64,000 bases of DNA from Aricia agestis (lineage: Eukaryota; Arthropoda; Insecta; Lepidoptera; Lycaenidae): positions 8,784,501 to 8,848,500 of the forward strand of contig NC_056423.1 of the NCBI RefSeq assembly GCF_905147365.1. The letters are read 5' to 3'. Position 1 is the first letter of the stretch, and each line of letters opens with the position of its first letter. Below the pieces are notes generated by a model that was given only the letters and a program-made list of their open reading frames with translations, searched no databases and was not told the DNA's origin. The position numbers and the translations under genes were made by a program. Shown one piece after another: positions 42,560 through 53,682 of the stretch.

Positions 42560-43142
42560 CTAGCTGTTGCCCGCGACTTCGTCCGCGTTAGTATAGTAGA
42601 TCACGTCCCAAGTATTATTTATTGTACAAAAATATTCAATGTACAGCATTGACTTTCCTACGATTTTATTATATATAAGTAGATAGATGTTCCGCGCGGC
42701 TTCGCTTGCGTAATTTAGGAATTTCGCGCGACCGTACATTTTTCCGCAAAAAAATTTCATATAATTTCCCCCTTTTTTCCGCACTTTCCTCTATTTCTTT
42801 GCTCTTATTAGTCTAAGCGTGATAAAATATAGCTTATAACCTTCCTCAACAAATGGGCTATCTAACACTGAAATAATTTTTTAAATCGGTGCAGTAGTTC
42901 CTGAGATAAGCGCTTTCAAATAAGCCCTTTCATATAATTTCCCCCGTTTTTTCCACATTTTCCACTATTTCTTCGCTCCTATTAGTCTTAGCGTGATAAA
43001 ATATAGCCTATAGTTTTCCTCGATCAATGAGCTATCTAACACTGAAAGAATTTTTCAAATCGGACCAGTAGTTCTTGAGATTAGCGCGTTCAAACAAACA
43101 AACTAACTAACAAACTCTGCAGAATTATAATATTAGTATAGA
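42560..43142 (-). mobile_element. Complete non-autonomous Helitron (CGCGGGCAACAGCTAG end)
   Basis: Minus-strand: TC-TATACTAATATTATAATTC start, two GTTAGATAGC(T/C)CATT units, TTGTACAATAAATAATACTT, ACGCGGACGAAGTCGCGGGC, AACAG and CTAG. Flanked by A and T in the expected way. This copy supplies the uninterrupted TTGTACAATAAATAATAC sequence needed to interpret the nested insertion at 61600. Confidence 0.85.
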
Positions 43143-43184
43143 TTTTATAGTCAATAAAAGTTAATTTTCCACCTAAGAGGATAT

Positions 43185-43360
43185 GTTACTGCGATGTTTT
43201 GACGCTAGAGTGCAGCACCAGTACAGTAAACAAATAATTTGGCTTGACGTTTAAAGTTGTCAATATTCTGACAGGTCGTGTGCAACATATTGCATTTTGG
43301 TCAGATTGTTTACGCTAGTAGCGCCCTTTTCTGGAACCTATCCGTAATATTCCCTATTCT
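43185..43360. mobile_element. GCAGCACC...AGCGCCC repeat copy
   Basis: GTTTTGACGCTAGAGTGCAG, ACAGTAAACAAATAATTTGG, GTCGTGTGCAACATATTGC, TTTTGGTCAGATTGTTTACG, GTAGCGCCCTTTTCTGG, CCGTAATATTCC. Ends near GATATGTTACTGC and GTAATATTCC look weakly inverted. Confidence 0.5.
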
Positions 43361-43494
43361 TCAATTCATAAAGTTCTGCAGTCGTTGCGGTCATATCGTT
43401 AGCAGACGTTTCAGATTGGTGTTGTTCGATTGACCATGAATCCATGACCCAAAAAGTTCACATAATTAATTCCCGAATATTTGTATGTCATGTT

Positions 43495-43560
43495 ATACGA
43501 AAACTATGTTATACTTATACTGATTTCCAGTATATATACCATAGTTTTCGTGTATCAAAA
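43495..43560. repeat. Short palindromic element
   Basis: ATACGAAAACTATGTTATAC on the left and ACCATAGTTTTCGTGTATC on the right pair imperfectly over about 18 bases. Possibly a small MITE. Confidence 0.5.
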
Positions 43561-43761
43561 GTGCGTGCCACCAAACCCTGTAATTTTGTTTATGACAGCC
43601 TTATCTAAATATGATTAGAGTACTAGGAAGTCGGATATTTTGGCAGGCTAATGTTACGTTTGCATTCAATAAGCACAAAAAAGAAAGAAATATAGTATAC
43701 TATACTGTACTCGACGAAACATGGCGGTAGCGGTCATTGACACCCTGTCAAAAACTTGTCA

Positions 43762-43945
43762 TCCATACCAATATTATAAATGCGAAAGTGTGTCTGTCTA
43801 TCTATCTGTCTTTTTTGCTGAAATTTGGCATGGAGATACTTTGAGTCCCGGTAAATGACATAGGATACTTTATTATCCCTGAAAAATGTACGGTTCCTAC
43901 GCGATAAACTAATTTTGGCGCAACGGAGTTGCGGGCATCATCTAG
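43762..43945 (+). mobile_element. Short Helitron (GCGAAAGTG family), both ends intact
   Basis: A then TCCATACCAATATTATAAAT at the start, CGCAACGGAGTTGCG hairpin, GGCATCAT and CTAG then T at the end. This 184-bp copy is the clearest example of the family and defines its borders. Confidence 0.85.
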
Positions 43946-44072
43946 TTTTCTATTATATAAATCGCGATTGACAATGAAGTGTCAGATGTTGTCAATCGCC
44001 GCTTTGTACAGAAAACGACAAGTTTTTCACATAGAGTCAATGACCGTTACCACCATGTTTCGCCGAGTACAG

Positions 44073-44315
44073 TGTAGATAACGCTCACAACTTCGTTTAG
44101 CCAAAATTCGTTTAACGAGCTGGGCGGGATCCGTGCGTTTTTTCGGGATAAAAAGTATGCTATGTCCTTTCCCGGGACTCAAACCATCTCCATACCAAAT
44201 TTCAGCAAAATCGGTTCAGCACTCACGCGCACGCGATTTGGGCGTGAAGAGGTAACAGACAGACAGACTTTCGCATTTATTAAAATTTAAAACATAAAAC
44301 ATATTTGTATAGATT
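44073..44315 (-). mobile_element. Short Helitron (GCGAAAGTG family)
   Basis: Reverse copy with CTCACAACTTCGTTTAGCC, GGGATAAAAAGTATGC, ACTCAAACCATCTCCATACC, TGGGCGTGAAGAGGTAAC, AGACAGACTTTCGCATTTAT. A 13-bp CACTCACGCGCAC-like insertion precedes the GCGTGAAGAGG block. Confidence 0.65.
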
Positions 44316-44661
44316 ATAATAGCTTTAACCGGCGGCGCCCGTAAATTGCCTATAATTTACCCACTTAGGGGTGTAATTTTGGAAAAAAATATTTTTTAAT
44401 GTTATTATTATTATTTTGAAGTACATTTTTAAATTATTTTTTAATCTGCTTAACCACAGTCCAGAGGCAAGCCAGTGAGAGTAGGAACGCAAATAAAACT
44501 CCAGAAGCCTCTCAGAAGTTTTCTAAGCGTTTTGCTCTATTGACCCAAATAGCCAAGTCGACGTTCAAGTGGCAGGCACAATAGCTCATTTAAATACTCA
44601 TAGATGTAGGTAACTCTTATATGCACTTCCTATTTCCTATGATATAAATAGGCCAAATATA

Positions 44662-44844
44662 ATATACATACAAATGTCGTCGTAAATGTTTGTTTGTCTG
44701 TCTTTCTGCCTATTTCTTCTTTACGTCCAAACCGCTAAACCAATTTTGCTGAATTTTGCATTGATCATTTGAAAGAAATACTTGCTATCCCAGAAAAATG
44801 TACGTTTCCCGCGGAGAAACTTTTGGCGCAACCGAGTCATCTAG
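44662..44844 (+). mobile_element. Short Helitron (GCGAAAGTG family), diverged
   Basis: ATACATACAAATGTCGTCG, TTTACGTCCAAACCGC, AATGTACGTTTCCCGCG, TTTTGGCGCAACCGAGTCAT, CTAG at 44841-44844. Confidence 0.6.
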
Positions 44845-44929
44845 TATTATTCATAAACGCGAAATATCAAAAAATCTGTTTAGCGGCTTAACCGTATTAT
44901 CTAAACTATTACTATGACTTCGATTTTAG

Positions 44930-45089
44930 ACGTGGGAGAGCCATGCTTCGGCACAAATGGGCCGGCTCGACCGGAGAAATACCACGTTCTCACAGAAAAC
45001 CGGCGTGAAACAGCCATGGGCGACGGAAGTTGCGTTCCATCAGGTGACCCGTTTGCTCGTTTGCCCCCTTATTTCATAAAAAAAAATAT
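44930..45089 (+). mobile_element. A-tailed SINE-like repeat, copy H with internal deletion
   Basis: The first about 85 bp (GACGTGGGAGAGCCATGC to CGGCGTGAAACAG) are joined directly to CCATGGGCGACGGAAG and the normal A-tailed 3' end. About 150 bp containing the palindrome and minisatellite are missing, while both termini are intact. Confidence 0.75.
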
Positions 45090-45369
45090 GATAAATTCAC
45101 TATAAGTACCTACCCGATGATCACAATCCTTGACCCCTCAAAACTGAATCAGATAATGAAAGTTTACAACGATACCGGATGTTATAGTGTGACAATAACC
45201 CGGGGACAACACTAACCGGTCGGACAATATCCCAACAAAAACATTTCCATGTAAAATTATGCCAAGACCACGGTAATGGGTGGCAAAAAGTTATCTTATG
45301 AGAGCCAAGTTTCTTACTCTACCGGCCCTTAAACTCTACACATCCTACATATAACGGACCTAAACCTCA

Positions 45370-45820
45370 GTCTACCTCGTAACATTAAGAGCCCATATGA
45401 CCCTAACTTGACTACATACATTAACCTAGATCTCAAAATCTGTAAGGTCTAGAAAACTGATTTTTTGACACAAGTAACTTCAGTTCATAAAGATTAAATG
45501 CTCAAGACGAAAACACGATTACTCAAAAAATGCTCGATAGTATCTTTTTTACAAAAAACCTTGTTTTAGACACATTTTTGCTTGGATCTTCGAAGTTTGC
45601 TGTCTTTTCTTTAATATTTTTTTAATATCTAAAAAGGTATTGATAAAACCTAAATTTGCTCAAAACACTTTTTTCATAATCATTATAGTTCGTCTTTTAT
45701 TCAAGTAAAACTAACTCGGCGATGATTCCGCGCCGTCCTTTTTCACCTGGCATATGAAAGACGGGCGTGAGTGTGAAGAGAGAAGGACGATGTTTGATTT
45801 TTAGAGTCAGGTGAGCTCTT
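45370..45820. mobile_element. TIR element (TAAGAG...GACCC), copy 2, inverted
   Basis: Left end TTAAGAGCCCATATGACCC and right end GAGTCAGGTGAGCTCTTA. Inverse of 25130-25480, including CTCAAAATCTGTAAGGTC, GACACATTTTTGCTTGG, CATTATAGTTCGTCTTTTAT, GGCGATGATTCCGCGCC. No transposase remnant found. Confidence 0.65.
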
Positions 45821-45938
45821 AAAGAAATATATTTTCTATTGCAAAATAGTTTTCTAGTAACAAAACAAGTAATCCACAAATTCTATGTGTGACTTTAAAG
45901 TAGTAAAGCTTAGGTTGTGAGTTGTGACGTAGAGCCTA

Positions 45939-46081
45939 CTAGATGACGCGTTGCGATGAAATTCGTTTATCGCACGGAAACCGTACATTTTTCCGAGATA
46001 AAAAGTATCCTGTATCCTTTCCCGGGACTCAAAGTATCCATACCAAATTCAGCAAAATCCGTTCAGCGGTTTTTTTAATTA
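45939..46081 (-). mobile_element. Short Helitron (GCGAAAGTG family), split by SINE
   Basis: Reverse copy from CTAG (45939-45942) through TTCCGAGATAAAAAGTATCC and AATCCGTTCAGCGGTTT; it stops just before the SINE's target-site duplication at 46082. Confidence 0.6.
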
Positions 46082-46092
46082 TTCGTGACATA

Positions 46093-46462
46093 CTTATTTC
46101 AAAAAAAAAGAAAAATTCCCACACCAGTTTTGGTTTTTCATTGAAACCAGGCCAGTCACACTGGAGCAATTTTATTGTGCCCAAGTGTGTGCGCAATCCA
46201 CAAAAGCATTATTTATTCCTTTACTCTCATAAATTAGTTCGACGGAAGACCAAAACGACTAGCGAGAGATCAGGTGCAGGACCGAGTTTTTACATGCCCA
46301 TCCGACGCATGGATCATCTTACTTGTCAGACAATCAGATCAGATCAGCCTGCATTGTCCTAACCAAACTTGGAAGTAACATGTTTCCAACGCGGGAATCG
46401 AACCCACGACCTCCAAGTCAAGAGCCATGTGCTCTACACTACACCACTAGACCACGGAGGCG
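46093..46462 (-). mobile_element. Full-length tRNA-derived SINE with 11-bp TSD
   Basis: On the minus strand it starts GCCTCCGTGGTCTAGTGG (A box) and has GGGTTCGATTCCCGC (B box) about 45 bases on, the internal RNA polymerase III promoter. Then come CATGCGTCGGATGGGCATG and CCTGATCTCTCGC, a GAGAGTAAAGGAATA block and a T-rich end. TTCGTGACATA flanks both sides (46082-46092 and 46463-46473). A functional tRNA is excluded because the acceptor arm does not pair and the body continues for 290 bp. Confidence 0.85.
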
Positions 46463-46473
46463 TTCGTGACATA

Positions 46474-47500
46474 AACAAGACGAAAGATGCTATTGCTATA
46501 TATGGCTCCTATAATATGGTAGCCGGTAGGTGATAAAGAATCGTAAAATATTTATTGACAGTTTTTGGAAACAAAAGTACACTAGGCGAAAAACGAAATA
46601 TTCAAGATCATCATTAAATCAGTTCTATAAGCACTAGGATTTAGATTCAAATTATACTACTACAGAAAACATACCAATAATCTGACCGAGTAGATTCCGA
46701 ATAATAATTAATTGATCCAGCCATCATGCTGTTCAAGTGAATAGTTTACCTGAAACAAAAACATATAATTATTGTAAAGGTTTCGAAACAATAAAGGGTT
46801 GCACTCTGGGTGTGCCTGCAAAAATGAAAATTTAAGGCCGTCCCCCAATTAGACCTTGAAAATACATTTACCGCGTTGCCGAGATCGCACCAAAATCCTA
46901 TTTTTTTTTTACTTACCTTAGTTCAAAATTGACCTAAAAAAAATTAAAATGTGGAAAATGTAGTTTATGATGTCGTATTCACGTGTGTTTCAAATAAAAG
47001 TAATTTGTAAATACTAAGGAGATGCTGAATGTATGCTTGAATTTTAATAAATTATTGGTTTTACTTTGGAAGGTGATATCATGATTATAATAAACAAAAA
47101 TAGGAAATTTAAAACGGGGAAAGGAACGTTGATATATTTAAGATTAGATACTGCTGTATTTTTTTATTATAACTTTGTAGCTTTCAAATTATGAGTTTAT
47201 AAGGCTCTAAATACGGTAAATACGGAATCTCCGTAGAGAAGGCCCATAAGAGACAGGCATACATTTCTGACGTGCTTTCTCTCCTATGCGCCACAGTTTA
47301 TTTCCCTCCGTCTGACGAATCATAACGCGCGTTTAGCATTTTTTACCCATCCCAAAAAATGTGAAAAATGCCGCTAGACGCTTTCACTTAAAAACATTTT
47401 TAACAAATTACGAAATACCAATCAATAGAAGAGCATACCAAGCTGGAAAAAACTTTGACATTCAACTCAAAATTCAGAATTTTCAAATATTCTCTGAACG
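46474..47500. other. No gene recognised
   Basis: AT-rich spacer with no supported features. Confidence 0.4.
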
Positions 47501-47504
47501 TCGG

Positions 47505-47585
47505 GACTACACTGGTGCCTACCACCGGTTCGGGAACTAAGCCGGTGAGAAGAACCGGCGTAAGAAACTCGCACGCATTAACCTG
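47505..47585 (+). repeat. Repeat-like GC block (GAGAAGAACCGGCGTAAGAAA)
   Basis: ACTGGTGCCTACCACCGGTT, GGGAACTAAGCCGGTGAG and GAACCGGCGTAAGAAACTC are a block I recognise as recurring in lepidopteran DNA. It occurs only once here, so the call rests on memory. Surrounding 47586-47814 has nothing recognised. Confidence 0.35.
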
Positions 47586-47814
47586 AATGAACCCTTTTAT
47601 ACTCTATAGTCTATCCAATCTTGACATAGAATCTTTCATAAGTAAAAGATAAGCGCTGCTTTAGCGCTATTAGAGATCATTTGAGATGCTAATTCTTGTG
47701 AAAAACGTTTGAAGTTATAGCTAATAGCTGTTATCTAGATCTTCAGCTTTACTTTCATTGCATAAGAAGCGTTAAAGCGCTATTACAGATTTATTATAAT
47801 AATAATATTTTCTT

Positions 47815-48121
47815 TTTGTGTTTGTGTGTGTATCTCGATCGTGGGAATTATCGCACTCACAATAGATTTTCAATTGTTATGCGACAGCCGGGTGCCGCTT
47901 GGGGATTGATGGGATCCTTCGATCGTAAATTCTTCGATCATAAAACTCCATTTTCTGTCAAATGCTTCCTTAAAGTTACTGATCATTAAATGCCCCTGAA
48001 AACAGCCGGAAGAGCTTGCGTCTGCTTGCGACACGACAGTCTTAACCCATCAAGCCCCATAAGCTCACCGGTGAGCGAGACACAATAGAATAACGATCCA
48101 CGTTATTCTATTGTGTCTCGC
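47815..48121. mobile_element. GCGACAGCCGGGTGCCGC repeat with terminal hairpin
   Basis: ATCTCGATCGTGGGAATTA, CAATAGATTTTCAATTGTTA, GCGACAGCCGGGTGCCGCTT and TTGATGGG are followed by ACAGTCTTAACCCATCAAGC in the other orientation. It ends with a 21-bp perfect hairpin (48075-48095 with 48101-48121; loop ATCCA). Relatives at 6185 and 38755 lack the hairpin. Confidence 0.55.
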
Positions 48122-48899
48122 CAATCGTCGCCAAGTCCTTACAGGCCAAAATTTAAGTTTAATGTAAGGTTAATATGAGCATTCTGAATCATCTGGCCCC
48201 AGACTAATGAGTGAATCAGGGTTGACTCACGAGGCAGCTGCTAGCTTGGTAGCTATCTTTCGTATATCAAGGACTCGATCCTCAAGCGTCGAACATCGTT
48301 TTGATCATAGGATTCGTAGGCTACCTTACGCGCGAGTGAGACATCGAGAGGACGAGCCTATGATCGAAAGGACATTGGAGTCTTGAGAATCGGGTCCCTG
48401 TACCTCGATTCTACTTTTTGTCCATCATCAATGCAACTTGGTTTCTTGTTCTATCCAGTCAACAACAAGTGTGTAGTTTCATAAAAAATGGACTGGGATT
48501 GAAAAACGAACGAAAGGAAAATCGGGGCCCGATTCTCAAATGTCGAATGTCGTACAATACTATTCAAAATAACAAGCCACAGACATTCATGTATGAATTT
48601 TGACATTTTACATGTAGTTTTGTGCCTCTATACGCCGTTTGGACTTTAAGGTAATCGATATTTTGTCGGTGAAAGGTGTATAAATAAATTGCAAAGTAAA
48701 TATAGAACGATCAAATTATCGCCGACATGTTTTGTATTGGAATCAATTTGTTGGCGCGTAGGAGGTTCGTAGGTGTCAATGTTTTAACGTATGAAATACC
48801 AATAAGAATAAGGAATAATGCGGTTATTGTTTTTCATGCCTTATTACTTATTTTTAGACCTTGTTCAGAGAGCACTACACGTGACATTTCTTAGGCCCG
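48122..48899. other. No gene or element recognised
   Basis: No supported features. Confidence 0.4.
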
Positions 48900-49110
48900 T
48901 TGTGATCAGAACCTTTTTTTTTTAACGGGGAATGCTGTTGCGCATGCCGGTGGGTTTGGGTACAACTCCTCCGGGTATGTAGGACTCGCTGCGGCCGTAA
49001 AGATGGTGAATTGACCGCAGCCTTACCCACTAGGTAAAACCCGTCTATACTCATCCACTCTTCGCACGCAGGATCGCGAGAACGCGCGAGCTTTCTTTCC
49101 ACTGCGATCA
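48900..49110 (-). mobile_element. Possible non-LTR 3' end fragment (GC-rich, T run)
   Basis: Begins with a T run (an A tail in reverse) and TAACGGGGAATGCTG, then CTCCTCCGGGTATGTAGGAC and GGCCGTAAAGATGG. The layout resembles 59008-59340 (T run, then GGGGGTATGTGGGACTCCCG). No frame of a retrotransposon protein is recognised; probably 3' UTR. Confidence 0.4.
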
Positions 49111-50033
49111 ACCTAGGACGTATTGTTTTCGATTTTGCGTAAACACACTAGGCCATGGTGTATAACTATGAAAGCCATGCCTAATATTGGCGTGGTAGAA
49201 GATCGAATGACAAATTGTCTATACTCTATACTACTATAGCATGCGCAATTGACCTGGATCATCAGAAAATATACACGAACATACACATTACACGTGTTTG
49301 TCATCACTTGGGTAGGTCCATCATGGGCCAAAGTGGAAAGAACTAAATTAAAAATTCAAAAGTTTAGTGTAGTCTGTGAAGCGTATCATTTAAATAAGAT
49401 GATTAAAATATCTTCTCCGATCGTCCCAATAAACTAAGTCAGCTTATAATAAAAGTGCCTTTTCAATGATGTAAAAAACTTAATCTTATTATGAGATCAA
49501 CATTCAACATAAGTCTGTTTAAAGTTATTTAGTCTTTTGAACTGGTCCTTGTGTTGTTAGCATAAGGGTTATGTCAGAATTTAAAATAAAAGACTGTACT
49601 AGTGTCTTCATTAAATTGAATTTTTGGCGACAGCTGGCGAAAACAAAAGAGCGCTCCATTCATTATGCAGTACGATCTTCAGACGAAGTATGTACTGAAT
49701 AAATACTGAACGTGACATACAAACCATCGCACATAAAGGAGTTAGAAATAAGATGACAATACATTCCTATCAATTAATATGATCTTCTCTATGATATGAT
49801 AAAATATCCTATCATAGAGAGTAAATAATATAGGTGAAGATTCCGTTACATACATACAGCCCAAGCTTAAAGCGTATTAAAAATTCCACTGCTGCCACTT
49901 TAGTTACTTCGTTTCTGTAATTATAGTGCGGCTGCCATTATTTCAATCCAGCGCTGGATTGGATTACTGAACTGGAATAATGTGTAAAATGGCGAAGCCT
50001 CATCCGGTTTACCTGTCGGCTGTCGCAGACAAA
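49111..50033. other. No gene or element recognised
   Basis: Short inverted AGGATATTTTATC / GATAAAATATCCT (about 49795-49812) only. Confidence 0.4.
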
Positions 50034-50130
50034 GTACTATCAGAGAATTTGATTCCTAGGCAGATGGCGGACCTAAGTAATTTGGTCGCGTTAAGTCAAA
50101 CCCATCCGACCGACATAATAGACATAACTA
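50034..50130. mobile_element. TTGATTCCTAGGCAG MITE, partial
   Basis: GTACTATCAGAGAATTTGAT and TCCTAGGCAGATGGCGGACC then GGTCGCGTTAAGTCAAACCC match the right half of the MITE at 52098-52257 in inverse. Confidence 0.55.
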
Positions 50131-50474
50131 CCAGTAGTTCGACTGCAAAGAAACGCACAGGTTTCAATATCTGTCAAATTCGTCGGGTTTCACTAGGATT
50201 ATGAACGGAATGTGCCTCGCGCTGGCTGATATAATTTATTTTTAAATATTTAAAATAAAGATTTCAAAATTGGGTTCTGACAATTTTAATCGCATGTGCC
50301 AAAACACAAACAACAATATGACCAAAGAGGAACACGTCCAGCGAATATGTCATAGTTTTAAATTCGTAGGTGACAAGTTAACAACCCTAGCGACGATTTT
50401 CGTCATAATACGTCAAATTAAAAAATTTCAACATCAGTTCTAAGTCGGCATACTCTATCATTCTGTCTACTCTG

Positions 50475-50575
50475 CGACCGATCACAGCTAACATTGAATT
50501 GACATAAGCCGACCACATGACGTAAGTCCGTCAACTGTCTAGGAATCAATTTCCTCGATGGTACATTCGTATATG
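50475..50575. mobile_element. TTGATTCCTAGGCAG MITE, partial, other orientation
   Basis: GATCACAGCTAACATTGAAT, GTCCGTCAACTGTCTAGGAA and TTCCTCGATGGTAC match the left half of 52098-52257 in inverse. Confidence 0.55.
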
Positions 50576-50690
50576 AGAAAGTAACAGTTCTCGTGTACTG
50601 CGCACACTTTGGCACTACAAAGTAACTCCTGCATAGCTAACCCGGTTTCATGGTTACCGACCACAGGCACCGAAACCGGTGTAGGAGCTA
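50576..50690 (+). mobile_element. SINE 3'-part fragment
   Basis: TGCGCACACTTTGGCACTAC, ACTCCTGCATAGCTAACCC and GGTTTCATGG resemble the 3' half of the SINE at 46093-46462. Confidence 0.4.
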
Positions 50691-52097
50691 GAATATACAG
50701 AGTGTAACAATACATAGTGTTACGAGTAACATAACACCTCGAAGGTTAATATCCCTTGTCAGTTGTCGGTGATTCACACGATCGGAATGTCTGACTTCTG
50801 AGGTCGGAATGTCCGCCATAAGCCTCAACGTAAACCACAGTATAAATAACACAGTAGAGTAACTTGTGTCCTTCAAATCAAGCTTGTAATGTGCGTAATT
50901 AATTTAAATACTGGATTTTAAACTGTTAGTCTCTCTCGAAAACTGCTGGGCCGATATGGCTCATTTTTGTCTTAAAATGTTCTTGAAAAACCAGGGCAGA
51001 TTTATATTAAGATGTGATACAAAGTTCTAGACTCTAAAATTTTAGAAACAGAATAATAACTTTATTTATTTAAACTCGGCGTAAACCGAGTTCAAAAGTG
51101 ACCAATCGACGAGTAAAAGTTTGAATGCGCCTAGATAAGTTCGCGGGATTTATTTTCCAAGTTAAATCAGCGATTTACAATAGAAAATGTTTCGGCCATT
51201 CCACATCGGAGCTTATAAAGACAAATTGCCCGTTTTATTTTCTAACACATTAAAACTTCGACCCCGTCTGTGGACGTTAGGGTTGCCAGAAAATAGTTGT
51301 TTTAATACTCAGTCGTCTGTGGACTTTTTTCTCATATCTTTTTTTGGTCTCTTTTGGTAACAAGGAGTTAAAATTTATCCTAACTAGTCTTAGTCCATAA
51401 ACTTAAACATTTCCTCTTCATGAGTAATAAACATTTAGTGTTTAGTTATGATAACAATACCTATTTTACCCACATAGACCGTTCTTCAGTACAATAACTA
51501 AGGGTCTATATCGCCAGGGCCTTGTCTCAATTGCTCCACATAGGAGAAACTTTCGAATAAGCTATACAACACCTAGTATATTGTGTAACAGGCCCTAAAA
51601 CACTGTAACTACATTATTGTGTGTGTCCTAATCTTATCTCACTACACATTTTCTATTTCCTAACGTGACAACCCTACCATGTACAGGGTGTCGCATTACA
51701 AGATGTTTATCTCGATGCTCGCTCGTTTTCAACCTTATTGGCTGGTAATAGGAGCGAGGGTGTTCGTGCTAGTCTGCCGTAAATGTGAGAAATTGCGGCG
51801 AGAATTATCATAACAATAACAGGAATTGTGGACTTAGTTTGCTAGTTTTTGTTTGCACGCAGTAGGCTGTGGTCAGTGTTATATTGCTTAGGTAAATTAT
51901 AGGGAGAATTAGCTTTTAACACCGGGTTTGTCTAGACAAATAATGAAAATTGTATGAGTCCAGAAAAAGGACACAAGATAGTTTTGGGCAACAGCTGGTC
52001 CCTCTTTCCTATACTTACATTTAATAATAACTTAGATCATTAAAACTACCTACCCAACGGATTATGATGCGGTTTTAAATAGATAGTGTGCTTACAT
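50691..52097. other. No gene or element recognised
   Basis: No supported open frame. Around 50925-50985 a CGAAAACTGCTGGGCCG segment resembles Helitron text but has no ends. Confidence 0.4.
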
Positions 52098-52257
52098 GTA
52101 CCATCGAGGAAATTGATTCCTAGGCAGTTGACAGACCAACGTTATTACGTCGGATCATGTCAATTCAATACTTGTGATCTGTCGGCTGGGTTTGACGTAA
52201 CGCGACCAAACTACGTAGGTCCCCCATCTGCCTAGGAATCAACTTATCTGATAGTAC
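52098..52257. mobile_element. MITE with 30-bp TIRs (GTAC..TTGATTCCTAGGCAG)
   Basis: Left GTACCATCGAGGAAATTGAT and TCCTAGGCAG; right end is its inverse with about five mismatches. The interior contains GGTCTGTC / GATCTGTCGG and TGACGTAACGCGACC. Partial copies at 50034, 50475 and near 16760 and 52490. Confidence 0.7.
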
Positions 52258-53089
52258 AATACAGACAGGCGCGCCAGTCAACTAGTAATTCATGATGGTT
52301 TTTCTTCCATCCTAAGTAATAAGAGAAATCATTGGAAAAGTTTTAACGATCTTATCATTTATGCAGATTGAGATAATGAACTTTTAAAATTACTTGGCTG
52401 TAAGTTTAATAAGGTGTCCAATGATAGATATCTAAGAGAGATTTTTAAGATTTTTCTAAATGATACCGCACAGAAGGAAAGAGATTGATTCGTAGATTTG
52501 GTCGGGTTACGTCAACGTTAGCCTTTATTCGCTGAGCTTGATAACCCAGCTAAACTCATCTTATTAATCAATTTATTACATTTTAAAGAAATATAATTAA
52601 ACATGATTCGGTCTTACCTACCACAAAAAACTGTTAACAGTTGTTTTGAGACTATTTTGTACTGAATGTTTCTCTAATCAACTGTTCAACAGATGTTTAA
52701 ATCTTTTGTAGTAAGACCGCAAGTATCTAAGTCGAAATTTCGAAGGTCCCCAAATAGGACACCAAAACCAGGACTAAAAAGCCAAAACAAAGCCTCGGGG
52801 AAGAGATTGCTGCATAATTTAATACAGTTTATTCGTGTGATGTAACAGGAAATTATCGGGGGTTGTTAGCGAGGGTCCTAATTCTCGGCGCCCGAAGCGT
52901 GGACTTATCAGGCATGCGTGAGCCACAGAGGACCAATTAGGTGACGGGTTACGCAATGTTAACTTTTTGTTGGAGATTTAGATGAAACTATGGCAAGGTC
53001 GCCTGAAATTTTGGGGAGTTAAGATGTGATGTCTGTCCGTCTGTCTAAAAACGACATGTTTTTGCCAATTTTAGCTTTCCCTACTTATA
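52258..53089. other. No gene recognised
   Basis: Contains a short interior fragment of the preceding MITE family near 52495-52535. Otherwise nothing. Confidence 0.4.
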
Positions 53090-53320
53090 TTATTATAAAT
53101 GCGAAAGTGTTTCTGTTTGTTGCCTCTTCACGCCCAAACCGCTGAAACGATTAAGCTGGGCATGGAGATAGTTTGAGTCCTGGGAAAAGACATAGAATAC
53201 TTTTTATCCCGGAAAATGTATAGTTCTAGCACGATACGTGAATTTTGGGGTTGCTAGTTGACCATAATGGTACGAAACCTTTTGTGTGCGAGTTCTTTTC
53301 GCACTTGACCGGTTTTTTAT
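53090..53320 (+). mobile_element. Short Helitron fragment joined to the end of a GGTACGGAACCC repeat
   Basis: 53090-53250 carries AAATGCGAAAGTGTTTCTG through ATACTTTTTATCCCGG and TCTAGCACGATACGTG. From 53265 it continues as TAATGGTACGAAACC and CGCACTTGACCGGTTTTTT, the 3' end of the family at 8776. Two truncated elements meet here. Confidence 0.55.
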
Positions 53321-53682
53321 ATCCCTATTATGTGGTTCATTTTCAACTCCGCAAATTCCCTTTAAGCGGCTGTTTTCACTAGATTTCTAATCTTTCCGTT
53401 GGAGGTACCAAAACCACTCATCATTTTCTGACAAGCCGTTGACAGCAAAGACTGGTCTGACCACTAATGAAATCGGACATTCAGGGTTATTTTACCTGTG
53501 TCATAGCCTATATGCCGTCGACATAAAAGCCAGTATCAAACTCCGTGAAGTGAGTGTAACAGCTCTGTCATAATCCATTGTAAGTACTTAGATCTAATCT
53601 CTCGCTTGCACAAAGTCAGTCACGGCCAGCACTGGAGCGGTTTCCGTGGCATTCACTAGCACGATGTATATTTTATTACAAA

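Noticed and set aside
45943..46362. Open frame of 139 codons
   Set aside because: It runs from a Helitron fragment across the target duplication into an antisense SINE, so it is a chance chimera.
46385..46461. Possible tRNA gene on the minus strand
   Set aside because: A and B boxes are good, but the acceptor arm does not pair and a SINE body follows inside a target duplication. The same applies to 55040-55105, 60215-60285, 62796-62871 and 63674-63741.
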